Assembly (NCBI RefSeq): GCF_000367365.1
Contig: NZ_BARF01000050.1
Location: forward strand, 170,115 to 234,114
Source: Streptomyces prunicolor NBRC 13075
GTDB taxonomy: Bacteria; Actinomycetota; Actinomycetes; Streptomycetales; Streptomycetaceae
Direction: 5' to 3'
Length of the DNA stretch: 64,000 bases
Position 1 is the first letter of the stretch. Each line of letters begins with the position of its first letter. The position numbers were made by a program, and so were the translations under genes. The notes under the pieces were generated by a model. It was not told the DNA's origin, did no database searches, and saw nothing but the letters and a program-made list of their open reading frames with translations. Shown here piece after piece: positions 15,330 through 23,110 of this stretch.

Positions 15330-18203
15330 ATGTCCACCTTCACCTACGACCTCACCCTCGCCGGTCTCTCGGTCGGCAGCGCCGCCGCGCTCACCGGGAT
15401 CGGCCTGATCGTGACGTACCGGGCGACCGGCGTCCTCAACTTCGCGCACGGCGCGATCGCGATGGTGTGCGCGTACGCGCTGCGGCAGTGCGTGGTCGGG
15501 TGGGGCTGGCCGCTGTGGCTGGGCGCGATGGTGACCCTGCTCTTCCTGGCGCCGGGTATCGGGGTCGTGCTGGAACGGTTCGTCTTCCGGCCGCTGTCGG
15601 TCCTCGGCGGTGATCCGGCGCAGACGCTGGTCGCGTCCATCGGGGTGTTCGTGCTGCTGGTCGGCGGGGCCGCGTTGCTCTGGGGCCAGGGGGCGCGGGA
15701 CGACGCGCCGGAGCTGGTGTCGGCCGATCCCTGGGGGCAGTTGGCGGTGGTGCTCGTGCTGGCCACCGGAGTCGGGGCGGTGATCCGCTGGACGCGTTTC
15801 GGGCGGGAGCTGCGGGCCGTCGTGGACGACCGCCAACTCGCGGTCCTGGGTGGCGTGGACGCGGACCGGGTGGCCGCGGCGGGCTGGGCGTTCGGTTCCT
15901 TCACGGCGGGCCTGACGGGCGTACTCCTCGCGCCGTACGTGCGCCTGGACCCGTACGGTCTGCCGCTGCTCGTCATGGAGGTGGTGGCGGTCGCGGTGGC
16001 CGCGCGGATGCGGAGCCTGCCGGTGGCCGTGGTGGTGGCGCTTGGGATCGGGGTCGGGCAGAGCCAGTTGACGCGGCTACATCCGGCGGACTGGCGTGGG
16101 CAGTTGGTGCAGGCGGTGGGCGCGAACCTGTTCGTGGTCGCCCTGTTGGTAGCGGCGTTGGTGCTGCCCGGACTCGGCTCCCGTGACGCCCTCCCACGTA
16201 CGACGACGGCCCGCATCGCAACGCCTCCGGCTGCCTGGATCGTAGCCGGGGTGCTGTTCCTCCTCCCCCTCGGCTTCGCGGGCTCGGACCTGCACACCTC
16301 GGTCCAAGTCCCGGCACTGGGCGTGGTGTTGCTGTCCCTGGTGGTGGTCACAGGGCGCGGCGGTCAGCTCTCGCTGGGGCAGGCGACGTACGCGGGCCTG
16401 GGCGCCCTGTTCACGGCACTGCTGGCGGCGGGCCGCTTCCCGCTCCTCCCCCGCCTCCCCGAACTGGCCGCGCTGGCACTGGCGGTACTCCTGGTGGCTC
16501 CCCTGGGCCTGCTGACCGGCTGGCCCGCGATCAGCCGCCACGGCCTGTCCCTCGCCCTCGCGACCTTCGCGGTCGGCGTCGGGGTCAGCCGCTTCGTCTT
16601 CGCCCAGCCGTACGCCACGTCGGGCCTGTCGCTCGACCGCCCGTCCGGTTTCGACGGCGACCGCGCCTACTACGCCCTCGAACTCACCCTCCTGGCAGCC
16701 GCGTTGCTGACGACCCACACCCTGCGCAGGGGCCGCACCGGCCGCGCCCTCGCCGCCCTGCGCGACCACGAACAGGGCGCGTCCGCGGCGGGCGTCCAGG
16801 TCCCGCCCCTGAAACTCCTGGCCTTCGTCACGGGCGCCGCGTTGGCCGCCCTCGGCGGCGGCATGCTCGGCATGGGCGTACGCGCCTTCGACCCCTCTGC
16901 CTACGACCCCGTACGGGGGCTGCTGTGGTTCGCCGCGGTGGTCGTCCTGGGCGCCGACAGCACCCTGGGCGCGCTGGCCGCCGCGGCCCTGCTGGTCGGG
17001 CTGGACGCGGGGGCACGTGGCGGGGTGGCGGCGGCGCTGATCGGGGTGTTGGCGGTGGGCGTGGGGCGGTTCCCCGGGGGGCCGTACGAGGCGTTGCGGG
17101 TGGCGGCGGGGCGGCTGCGGCCTCAACGGAGGGTGCGGCTCACGGTGTTGGGGGTGGGGGTGCGAAGAAGGCTGCGGCCCGTGTATGTACGCGCAGGGTC
17201 AACGGAGGCTGCCGGGCCGTGTGTTGTGCGCGAAGCGGAGAGCGACGCGGGGCGAGCGTCTGGGGCGCGGAGTCTTCAGGGGCACGCTGCCGGGGCCGGG
17301 CAGCGGGGTGGATCGGGCGCAATCACACCTGCCCATGCGGGTGTTGCACATCCTGCCCAGCCCGACACCGGGTCGGGACACGCCACCGAACCCGGGCAGC
17401 GGGGCCAGGCGAGCGCAACGCCGGCTGATCACACGGACGTTGCGCGCCCGGCCCGGCACGACACCGGGTGGAAACACGCCCCCGCCCCCAGACGGACACC
17501 CACCCCACCCGTCCTCACCGCCCACACCCTCCACGCCCGCTACGGCGGTTTCACCGCGCTCGACGGAGTCGATCTCGTCGTGCGGGCCGGGCAGGTCACC
17601 GCTGTGGTCGGACCCAACGGGGCGGGAAAGAGCACGCTGTTCCACTGTCTGGCCGGGACCGTGCGGCCCGCGCGGGGGCAGGTGCGGTTCGGTGGGCGGG
17701 ACATCACCCGGCTGCCCGCGCATGCACGCACGCGGCTCGGGATCGGCCGGACCTTTCAACAGCTCGCGGTGTTCCCCTCGTTGACCGTCGCCGAGAACGT
17801 GCGCGTGGGGGCCGAGCAGGGCCGGGTCGCCGAACCGGGTTCCGTGGAGCGGGCGTTGCGGCTGTTCGGGCTCGACGGGGACGTACGGTCGCTGCCCGCC
17901 GCCGGGCTGCCCACCGGGACGCTGCGCCGGGTGGAGCTGGCGCGGGCGTTCGCCGGAAGTCCCAGTGTGCTGCTGCTCGACGAACCCGCCGCCGGACTCG
18001 ACACCGCCGAAGTGGCCGCGCTGAACCTGGTGTTGCGGGCCCTGGCCGCCGAGGGCACCGCCCTGCTCGTCGTGGAGCACGACCTCGATCTGGTCGCCGG
18101 CCTCGCCGACGTGGTCCATGTGATGTCCGCGGGTCGCATCGTCTCCTCCGGCCCGCCCGATCGCGTCCTTGACGCACCGGGTCCCCAGGAGACCCCCGCA
18201 TGA
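15330..18203 (+). CDS. Fused LivH-LivM-LivG-type ABC importer: two permease domains plus ATPase
   Basis: One uninterrupted 957-residue frame. Residues 1-290 form a LivH-type permease (GLIVTYRATGVLNFAHGA near 25). Residues 300-600 form a LivM-type permease (LSLGQATYAGLGAL; the EAA-like loop LAALRDHEQGASAAGV). Residues 728-957 form a LivG-type ATPase with Walker A GPNGAGKST (about 760), signature LPTGTLRRVELARA and Walker B VLLLDEPAAGLD. Between them lies a 125-residue low-complexity linker holding a 32-residue imperfect repeat. In most bacteria these are three genes. The fusion, the following livF-type gene and the divergent binding lipoprotein would make a complete branched-chain-amino-acid-like importer. 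No stop or frameshift separates the domains, though GTG codons near 17142 could allow separate ATPase synthesis. Confidence 0.9.
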   Translation: MSTFTYDLTLAGLSVGSAAALTGIGLIVTYRATGVLNFAHGAIAMVCAYALRQCVVGWGWPLWLGAMVTLLFLAPGIGVVLERFVFRPLSVLGGDPAQTLVASIGVFVLLVGGAALLWGQGARDDAPELVSADPWGQLAVVLVLATGVGAVIRWTRFGRELRAVVDDRQLAVLGGVDADRVAAAGWAFGSFTAGLTGVLLAPYVRLDPYGLPLLVMEVVAVAVAARMRSLPVAVVVALGIGVGQSQLTRLHPADWRGQLVQAVGANLFVVALLVAALVLPGLGSRDALPRTTTARIATPPAAWIVAGVLFLLPLGFAGSDLHTSVQVPALGVVLLSLVVVTGRGGQLSLGQATYAGLGALFTALLAAGRFPLLPRLPELAALALAVLLVAPLGLLTGWPAISRHGLSLALATFAVGVGVSRFVFAQPYATSGLSLDRPSGFDGDRAYYALELTLLAAALLTTHTLRRGRTGRALAALRDHEQGASAAGVQVPPLKLLAFVTGAALAALGGGMLGMGVRAFDPSAYDPVRGLLWFAAVVVLGADSTLGALAAAALLVGLDAGARGGVAAALIGVLAVGVGRFPGGPYEALRVAAGRLRPQRRVRLTVLGVGVRRRLRPVYVRAGSTEAAGPCVVREAESDAGRASGARSLQGHAAGAGQRGGSGAITPAHAGVAHPAQPDTGSGHATEPGQRGQASATPADHTDVARPARHDTGWKHAPAPRRTPTPPVLTAHTLHARYGGFTALDGVDLVVRAGQVTAVVGPNGAGKSTLFHCLAGTVRPARGQVRFGGRDITRLPAHARTRLGIGRTFQQLAVFPSLTVAENVRVGAEQGRVAEPGSVERALRLFGLDGDVRSLPAAGLPTGTLRRVELARAFAGSPSVLLLDEPAAGLDTAEVAALNLVLRALAAEGTALLVVEHDLDLVAGLADVVHVMSAGRIVSSGPPDRVLDAPGPQETPA
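17297..17488 (+). repeat. Two-copy 96-bp in-frame repeat in the transporter linker
   Basis: Starting at CGGGCAGCGGGG (17297 and again 17393) the sequence repeats with a 96-base period, i.e. 32 codons. Shared blocks include GACACCGGGT and the G-V/D-V-A-H/R-P motif. Similarity is imperfect, and weaker related sequence extends upstream to about 17160. Confidence 0.7.
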
Positions 18204-18835
18204 CCATCTCCCTGCGCCACGCGCGCGTGCGCTACGGCCCCCTCGAAGCCCTGCACGGCATCACCCTCGCCGCCCCCACCCAGGGGCTCACCGTCCTGCT
18301 GGGCCGCAACGGCTCCGGCCGTACAACCGCCCTGCGCGCCCTCGCCGGGACGATCGCGCTGTCGGGCGGTGCGGTGGTGTGGGACGGCGCCGAGGTGACC
18401 CGTATGCCCGCGTACGAACGGGCTCGCCGGGGACTGTGTCTGGTGCCGGAGCGTCGGGCCGTGTTCGGGTCCCTCACCGTGCACGAGAATCTCGAACTCG
18501 CCGCGCGGGACTATGCCGTTGCCCTCGACGCGTATCCGCAACTGGGCCCCCTGCTCCCCCGCCGGGCCGGCACCCTCTCCGGTGGCGAGCAGCGGATGCT
18601 CGCCCTCTCCCGGGCCCTGCTGGCACGCGCGCGCGTGGTGCTCGTCGACGAACCGGCGCAGGGCATGTCACCCGCGGTCGCGGCGCACACGTACGAACTG
18701 CTGGGCGGGTTGGAGGCGTGTGTGGTCGTGGCCGAGCAGCGGTTGCCGCCGGTGCTGCGCGGCCGGGCGGCGATCGTGTACGAACTGCGGCGCGGGACGG
18801 TCGTGTTCGGCGGCGAGGCGGCCGAACTGGAGTGA
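18200..18835 (+). CDS. LivF-type ABC transporter ATP-binding protein
   Basis: A 211-residue ATPase of the branched-chain amino acid importer group. It has Walker A GRNGSGRT (a lysine-to-arginine change in the usual GKT/GKS; here G-R-T), signature LSGGEQRML and Walker B VVLVDEPAQGMSP. It is shorter than most LivF proteins (about 235). The start ATG overlaps the stop of the fused permease/ATPase gene (ATGA). With the fused subunit it would form the ATPase heterodimer. The replaced Walker A lysine is odd: it may leave this site poorly active while the fused LivG domain keeps a normal P-loop. Confidence 0.88.
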   Translation: MTISLRHARVRYGPLEALHGITLAAPTQGLTVLLGRNGSGRTTALRALAGTIALSGGAVVWDGAEVTRMPAYERARRGLCLVPERRAVFGSLTVHENLELAARDYAVALDAYPQLGPLLPRRAGTLSGGEQRMLALSRALLARARVVLVDEPAQGMSPAVAAHTYELLGGLEACVVVAEQRLPPVLRGRAAIVYELRRGTVVFGGEAAELE

Positions 18836-18841
18836 CGAGCG

Positions 18842-18875
18842 CGCCCCCGCCCGGTCGGAGGACCGGGCGGGGGCG
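18842..18875 (+). terminator. Terminator of the importer operon
   Basis: A perfect 15-bp stem (arms 18842-18856 and 18861-18875) with loop GGAG starts seven bases after the livF-type stop codon. No T-run follows, as is common in Streptomyces. Confidence 0.85.
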
Positions 18876-18940
18876 GCACGGGAGCGGCTCGGCTCAGAGG
18901 TCGTTCATCTCAAAGGCCGTCCGCCTCACAGGCGTTCGGC

Positions 18941-19669
18941 TCAGAGATCGAGCTGCTGGCCGGGGACGATCAGATCGGGGTCGGTGCCGATGACGGACTC
19001 GTTGGCGGCGTAGATCTTCCGCCAGGTGGTCCCGTGCTCGGCCGCGATGCCGCTGAGGGTGTCACCCTCGCGGACGGTGTAGTCGCCGCGGGACGTGCCG
19101 CGCGAGGCGTTGTTCGTCCCGCGAGCCGGCGTCTCCGCGGGCTTCGACGGGGTCGCCTTCTTGGTCGACTTCTTGGTCGTCGACTCGGACGTCGACTCGG
19201 TGGTCGACTTCTTCGTGTTCTTCGTGTTCCTCGTCGACTTCTCGCTCACCGTGCCGGAGGAGGCCGCGGGTGCGCTGCCGCTCGCTCCTGCCCGTGCCGA
19301 GCAGACCGGCCAGGCGCCCCATCCCTGGGCGTGCTGGACCTTGGTGGCCACGGCGATCTGCGCGGACCTGGAGGCCTGGTCGGCGGTGGCCGCGTAGGCC
19401 GAACCACCGTAGGCGCGCCAGGTGCCGGCGGAGAACTGGAGTCCTCCGTAGTAGCCGTTACCGGTGTTGATGTGCCAGTTGCCGCCGCTCTCGCACTGGG
19501 CGATGCGGTCCCACACTCCACTGTCGGCCGCCGCGGCGTTGCCGCTTGCGGCCAGCAGTCCGAGGGGGGCGAGCAGAGCCGCCCCGGCGAGGACCGCCGT
19601 CGTACGCGCATGGCCCTTGTGCTGGGCCTTAGGAGCGTTCTCGCGAGTGGTATCGGCACATTCGGACAT
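18941..19669 (-). CDS. Resuscitation-promoting factor-type transglycosylase with LysM domain
   Basis: A 242-residue secreted cell-wall hydrolase. A signal peptide (about 20-48, ending SGNAAAA-DS) precedes the Rpf-like lysozyme fold SGVWDRIAQCESGGNWHINTGNG read in blocks; Glu60 in CESGG is the predicted catalytic acid. A Ser/Thr/Lys-rich linker (about 125-195, repeats of TKKSTK/TESTSE) leads to a C-terminal LysM peptidoglycan-binding domain (YTVREGDTLSGIAAEHGTTW). Rpf proteins cleave peptidoglycan and promote spore germination or exit from dormancy. The ATG at 19669 follows GAGAGGG. The leader upstream is long and structured, and homologous genes are known to be controlled by cis-acting RNA. 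Confidence 0.92.
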   Translation of the reverse strand: MSECADTTRENAPKAQHKGHARTTAVLAGAALLAPLGLLAASGNAAAADSGVWDRIAQCESGGNWHINTGNGYYGGLQFSAGTWRAYGGSAYAATADQASRSAQIAVATKVQHAQGWGAWPVCSARAGASGSAPAASSGTVSEKSTRNTKNTKKSTTESTSESTTKKSTKKATPSKPAETPARGTNNASRGTSRGDYTVREGDTLSGIAAEHGTTWRKIYAANESVIGTDPDLIVPGQQLDL

Positions 19670-19750
19670 GTAGTTCCCTCTCCAACAACCCGGTTCCCCC
19701 AAGGCGGTTCGCGGCTCCCACGCATCCACGCGGTCCTCGCGCTCCTCCCC

Positions 19751-19796
19751 GTCCGCCGGAAGTGGTGCTGCTTGCTGGCTTGTTCGGCCGGCGGAC
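19751..19796 (-). promoter_or_regulatory. Hairpin in the leader of the rpf-type gene
   Basis: Perfect 9-bp arms GTCCGCCGG (19751-19759) and CCGGCGGAC (19788-19796) enclose 28 bases, about 80 bases upstream of the ATG. On the transcript strand the loop contains GCCGAACAAGCCAGC. It looks like part of a structured 5' leader; I cannot match it securely to a known riboswitch class. Confidence 0.4.
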
Positions 19797-20016
19797 GTAC
19801 CCGAGCGGTGCTCGTTGCACACAGCCGAGGAATGTACGGAGGTGGACGAGCCGATGTCGACCAACTCCCCGTCCCCGCAGGCCAGTTCACTGTTACCGCG
19901 GGTATCGGCATTTTTCGGCCACTCGTTAAATTCTCTTATTTCGTGATTTCTCGACCAGTTGCCGACAAGCGCTGTGACCCGCATCACGCAGCCAACTCCC
20001 TTGACCTTTCACAGAG

Positions 20017-20045
20017 TTGACATGGAGTGTCCATTTCCGTACCGA
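20017..20045 (+). promoter_or_regulatory. Candidate promoter for the rightward hypothetical gene
   Basis: TTGACA (20017-20022), a 17-base spacer and TACCGA (20040-20045) give a plausible vegetative promoter. A perfect inverted repeat ATGGA-GTG-TCCAT (20022-20034) overlaps the spacer and could be an operator. The transcript leader would be about 120 bases. Confidence 0.4.
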
Positions 20046-20171
20046 CTGTGACCATCCGCTTCGGTCGGTTCGATTCGGTTCGGTCCGGGGCGTGACTCCC
20101 GCCACAGGTCCTCCGTTGTCTTCTTCATGAGCCCGGGACCCACCGGGCACCGCATTCCGAGGGAGCCACCC

Positions 20172-20960
20172 GTGCCGCGCATGCTCGACGTCAGCGACGA
20201 CGTACGCGCCGAGATCGGCGACGAAGAAGCCGACCGGCTGCTCGCCGGAGACAACGCCCCGGGCAGTTACGACTGCACGTCGTGCCGCACCCAGGGCGAC
20301 TCCGATCAGGAGCGCACCAGCACCGTCCTGTTCATCGGCGACGAGACCGCCGTCCTCGCCTTCGCCCACGCCACCTGCCTGCCCTCCCAGATCGTCCAGG
20401 TCACCGAGGAGCAGCTGCAGGGCGCCGTCCGCTCCATCAGCGGCAACACGCACGCCCCGGCCGGCGCACCGGAGAAGGCCGTACCCGAGCAGGCCGTGCT
20501 CGGGGTGACCAGCGGACTCGTGCTGATCTCGGGGGAGTTGCACCCCGCCCTGGTGGTCGAGCCGACCGCGCCCATCGTGCGGCCCGGCTCGGCCGACACC
20601 GGGGACGACTTCCTGCCGCTGCTGATCGAGCAGGGCTTCATGCCGCTCAGCGAGATCACCACCGTGCCGCCCGTGCTGCACGGCTGGTCGGTGCTGCTCG
20701 CCGCGGGCCAGCTGCACGCGGTGCTCCAGCCGAGCTCCAACGGCGGTTCCCCGGTGGCCTGGTGGCAGGCGCACCAGGCGCTCCAGGTCACCGACAGCTG
20801 GCGGGCCGCCGCCAACAAGCACCAGCAGGTGCTGATGTTCGCGGCACCGGTCGGCTCGATCGGCCGCCAGCCCCGCGAGGACCTGCTGCGCGGCGCGCTC
20901 GACAAGGCCGCGGCGAACGGCCAGTTGGTCGGCTCCGCACTGCCGCTCGCGGGCACCTGA
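20172..20960 (+). CDS. Uncharacterised actinobacterial protein
   Basis: About 262 residues, apparently cytoplasmic, acidic, with no signal peptide or membrane helix. I do not recognise a family. Near the N-terminus it has SYDCTSCRTQGD and then FAHATCLPSQI, a C-x2-C ... H-x2-C arrangement that might hold a metal. The rest reads as an alternating alpha/beta protein, with VLISGELHPALVVEP and LHGWSVLLAAGQLHAVLQP. The GTG at 20172 follows GGGAG; an ATG three codons in is an alternative. The next gene starts 37 bases downstream on the same strand, so the two are probably co-transcribed. Conservation beside der suggests a housekeeping role, which is inference. Confidence 0.75.
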   Translation: MPRMLDVSDDVRAEIGDEEADRLLAGDNAPGSYDCTSCRTQGDSDQERTSTVLFIGDETAVLAFAHATCLPSQIVQVTEEQLQGAVRSISGNTHAPAGAPEKAVPEQAVLGVTSGLVLISGELHPALVVEPTAPIVRPGSADTGDDFLPLLIEQGFMPLSEITTVPPVLHGWSVLLAAGQLHAVLQPSSNGGSPVAWWQAHQALQVTDSWRAAANKHQQVLMFAAPVGSIGRQPREDLLRGALDKAAANGQLVGSALPLAGT

Positions 20961-20997
20961 GCCGCATCCCTTCAGGTCACGCGTCGTTTGGACATAC

Positions 20998-21423
20998 GTG
21001 CACGCATACGACGTTCCCCGCAGCCGGCCCTACCAGTCGATCCCGTCCTCGCGATCGGACCGGGACAGCACCGGCGGTCCATCGGCCACGCCGATCTACG
21101 ACCGGCTCTACTCGGAGTGGGTCAAGACCTTCCGTTCGCTGCCGGGTGACCGCAGCGGCGAGGAGGAGCTGGGCTTCACCGCCTTCGGGCACAGCCCGCA
21201 CAGCACGGGCTCGTTCAGCGGAGGCTCGTTCGGCGGGGGTTCACTCGGCGGGGGTTCGTACAGCGCGTACAGCGCGGGGGCCTACAGCGCCCGGCAGCAG
21301 TCGCAGTGGCAGCGCGTCGGGCAGCTCGGCCACGCCGGGCAGCAGCAACAGCAACAGCACGGCCACACCGGGATGCACCACATCCCGGCGGCCCTGCCAC
21401 CCGGCCCGCGCCGAGGCATCTGA
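20998..21423 (+). CDS. Small Gly/Ser/Gln-rich uncharacterised protein
   Basis: A 141-residue protein of unknown function. The first 70 residues contain a conserved-looking block (TPIYDRLYSEWVKTFRSLPGDRSGEEELG in parts). The second half is low complexity: FSGGSFGGGSLGGGSYSAYSAGAYSA followed by a glutamine run and His/Pro-rich end. No signal peptide or membrane helix. It begins with GTG and lies 37 bases after the preceding gene. A terminator follows directly. Such tails are often disordered and may mediate self-association; nothing more can be said from sequence. Confidence 0.68.
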   Translation: MHAYDVPRSRPYQSIPSSRSDRDSTGGPSATPIYDRLYSEWVKTFRSLPGDRSGEEELGFTAFGHSPHSTGSFSGGSFGGGSLGGGSYSAYSAGAYSARQQSQWQRVGQLGHAGQQQQQQHGHTGMHHIPAALPPGPRRGI

Positions 21424-21440
21424 GCGGCACGGCACGCACA

Positions 21441-21482
21441 CGAAGAGGGCGGCCCCTGTATCAACAGGGGCCGCCCTCTTCG
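21441..21482. terminator. Strong bidirectional terminator between hypothetical gene and der
   Basis: A perfect 18-bp stem (21441-21458 with 21465-21482) and loop TATCAA lies between two converging genes. Confidence 0.92.
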
Positions 21483-21559
21483 TCGTAGAACAGCCCGGCC
21501 TTCAGAACAGTCGGCCGTCAGAACAGCCGTACGGCTACGGCCACTTCTTCCGACTACGG

Positions 21560-23035
21560 CTACTTCTTCTTGCCGCGCTTCTCGCGGACCCGGACCGAGA
21601 TGTGGATCGGGGTGCCCTCGAAGGCGAACTCCTCGCGCAGGCGGCGCTCGATGAAGCGGCGGTAGCCCGCCTCGATGAAGCCGGAGGCGAAGAGCACGAA
21701 GCGCGGGGGCTTGGTGCCGGCCTGGGTGCCGAAGAGGATGCGGGGCTGCTTGCCGCCGCGGACCGGGTGCGGGTGGGCGGCGACCAACTCGCCGAGGAAC
21801 GCGTTCAGTCGGCCCGTCGGGACGCGGGTCTCCCAGCCGGCCAGCGCGGTCTCGATGCCCGGGACCAGCTTCTCCATGTGGCGGCCGGTGCGCGCCGAGA
21901 CGTTCACCCGGGGCGCCCACGCGACCTGGGCGAGCTCGGTCTCGATCTCGCGCTCCAGGTAGTAGCGGCGCTCCTCGTCGAGGGTGTCCCACTTGTTGAA
22001 GGCGAGGACGATCGCGCGGCCCGCCTCGACGGCCATGGTGACGATCCGCTGGTCCTGCACCGAGATGGACTCGGAGGCGTCGATCAGGATGACCGCGACC
22101 TCCGCCTTCTCGACGGCGGCGGCGGTACGCAGCGAGGCGTAGTAGTCGGCGCCCTGCTGGAGGTGGACGCGCTTGCGGATGCCCGCCGTGTCGACGAACT
22201 TCCAGGTGATACCGCCGAGTTCGATCAGTTCGTCGACCGGGTCGCGGGTGGTGCCCGCGATCTCGTTGACGACGACGCGCTCCTCGCCGGCCACCTTGTT
22301 CAGCAGCGAGGACTTGCCAACGTTCGGGCGGCCGATCAGCGCGATACGGCGGGGCCCGCCGACCGCGGTGCCGAAGGTCTGCTCGGGCGCCTCCGGAAGG
22401 GCCTCCAGGACGGCGTCCAGCATGTCGCCGGTGCCGCGCCCGTGCAGCGCGGAGACGGGGTGCGGCTCGCCGAGCCCCAGGGACCACAGGTAGGAGGCGT
22501 CGGACTCGCCGCTCAGACCGTCGACCTTGTTGGCCGCCAGCACGACGGGCTTGCCGGCCTTGCGCAGCAGTCGTACGACCGCCTCGTCGGTGTCGGTGGC
22601 GCCGACCTTGGCGTCGACGACGAAGACGACCGCGTCGGCGGCCTCGATCGCGTACTCGGCCTGCGCGGCCACGGAGGCGTCGATCCCGAGGACGTCCTGC
22701 TCCCACCCACCGGTGTCGACGACCTTGAACCGACGCCCGGCCCACTCGGCCTCGTACGTCACACGGTCGCGCGTGACACCGGGCTTGTCCTCCACGACGG
22801 CTTCGCGCCGCCCGATGATGCGGTTGACGAGAGTCGACTTGCCGACGTTCGGCCGGCCGACGACGGCGAGGACGGGCAGCGGCCCGTGTCCCGCCTCGCC
22901 GATGGCGCCCTCGACGTCCTCGATGTCGAAGCCCTCTACGGCGGCGAGCTCCATGAACTCCGCGTACTCGGCGTCGCCGAGCGCCCCGTGCTCGTGCTCC
23001 TCGCCGGAGCCGTCGGGCTGGATCTGGTCGTTCAT
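21560..23035 (-). CDS. der: Ribosome biogenesis GTPase Der (EngA)
   Basis: A 491-residue double GTPase needed for 50S ribosomal subunit maturation. Two G domains are visible: G1 GRPNVGKST at about 59 and again at about 234, with matching DTGGWE and DTAGIR G3 motifs and NKVD/NKWD G4 motifs. A KH-like domain follows (about 400-485) and a lysine-rich end (RGKKK). The first 55 residues are acidic and typical of actinobacterial Der. I prefer the ATG at 23035 (MNDQIQ), which has a GAGG upstream, over one seven codons earlier. The gene is last in a cmk-plsC-der run. Confidence 0.96.
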   Translation of the reverse strand: MNDQIQPDGSGEEHEHGALGDAEYAEFMELAAVEGFDIEDVEGAIGEAGHGPLPVLAVVGRPNVGKSTLVNRIIGRREAVVEDKPGVTRDRVTYEAEWAGRRFKVVDTGGWEQDVLGIDASVAAQAEYAIEAADAVVFVVDAKVGATDTDEAVVRLLRKAGKPVVLAANKVDGLSGESDASYLWSLGLGEPHPVSALHGRGTGDMLDAVLEALPEAPEQTFGTAVGGPRRIALIGRPNVGKSSLLNKVAGEERVVVNEIAGTTRDPVDELIELGGITWKFVDTAGIRKRVHLQQGADYYASLRTAAAVEKAEVAVILIDASESISVQDQRIVTMAVEAGRAIVLAFNKWDTLDEERRYYLEREIETELAQVAWAPRVNVSARTGRHMEKLVPGIETALAGWETRVPTGRLNAFLGELVAAHPHPVRGGKQPRILFGTQAGTKPPRFVLFASGFIEAGYRRFIERRLREEFAFEGTPIHISVRVREKRGKKK

Positions 23036-23110
23036 GAAGATCGGTACCTCGTTCATCGTGGTGATCGGTGGAACCCCCGGATTTCGGGTGATCCACTACT
23101 CAAGTGTCTC

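Larger units (their letters stand above)
19670..20171. other. Long divergent region between rpf-type gene and hypothetical gene
   Basis: About 500 bases without a gene. The half next to the rpf-type gene is GC-rich and contains a strong hairpin (19751-19796) and blocks such as GAACCGCC and GGGGGAACCGGG just before the start, so it may be a structured leader. A short AT-rich section (about 19915-20035) probably holds promoters for both directions, including the TTGACA element at 20017. Confidence 0.5.

Noticed and set aside
19670..19990. Definite call of a ydaO riboswitch upstream of the Rpf-LysM gene
   Set aside because: Only fragments of the consensus could be matched by eye and not in the right order, so I record a hairpin and a finding instead of an annotated riboswitch.
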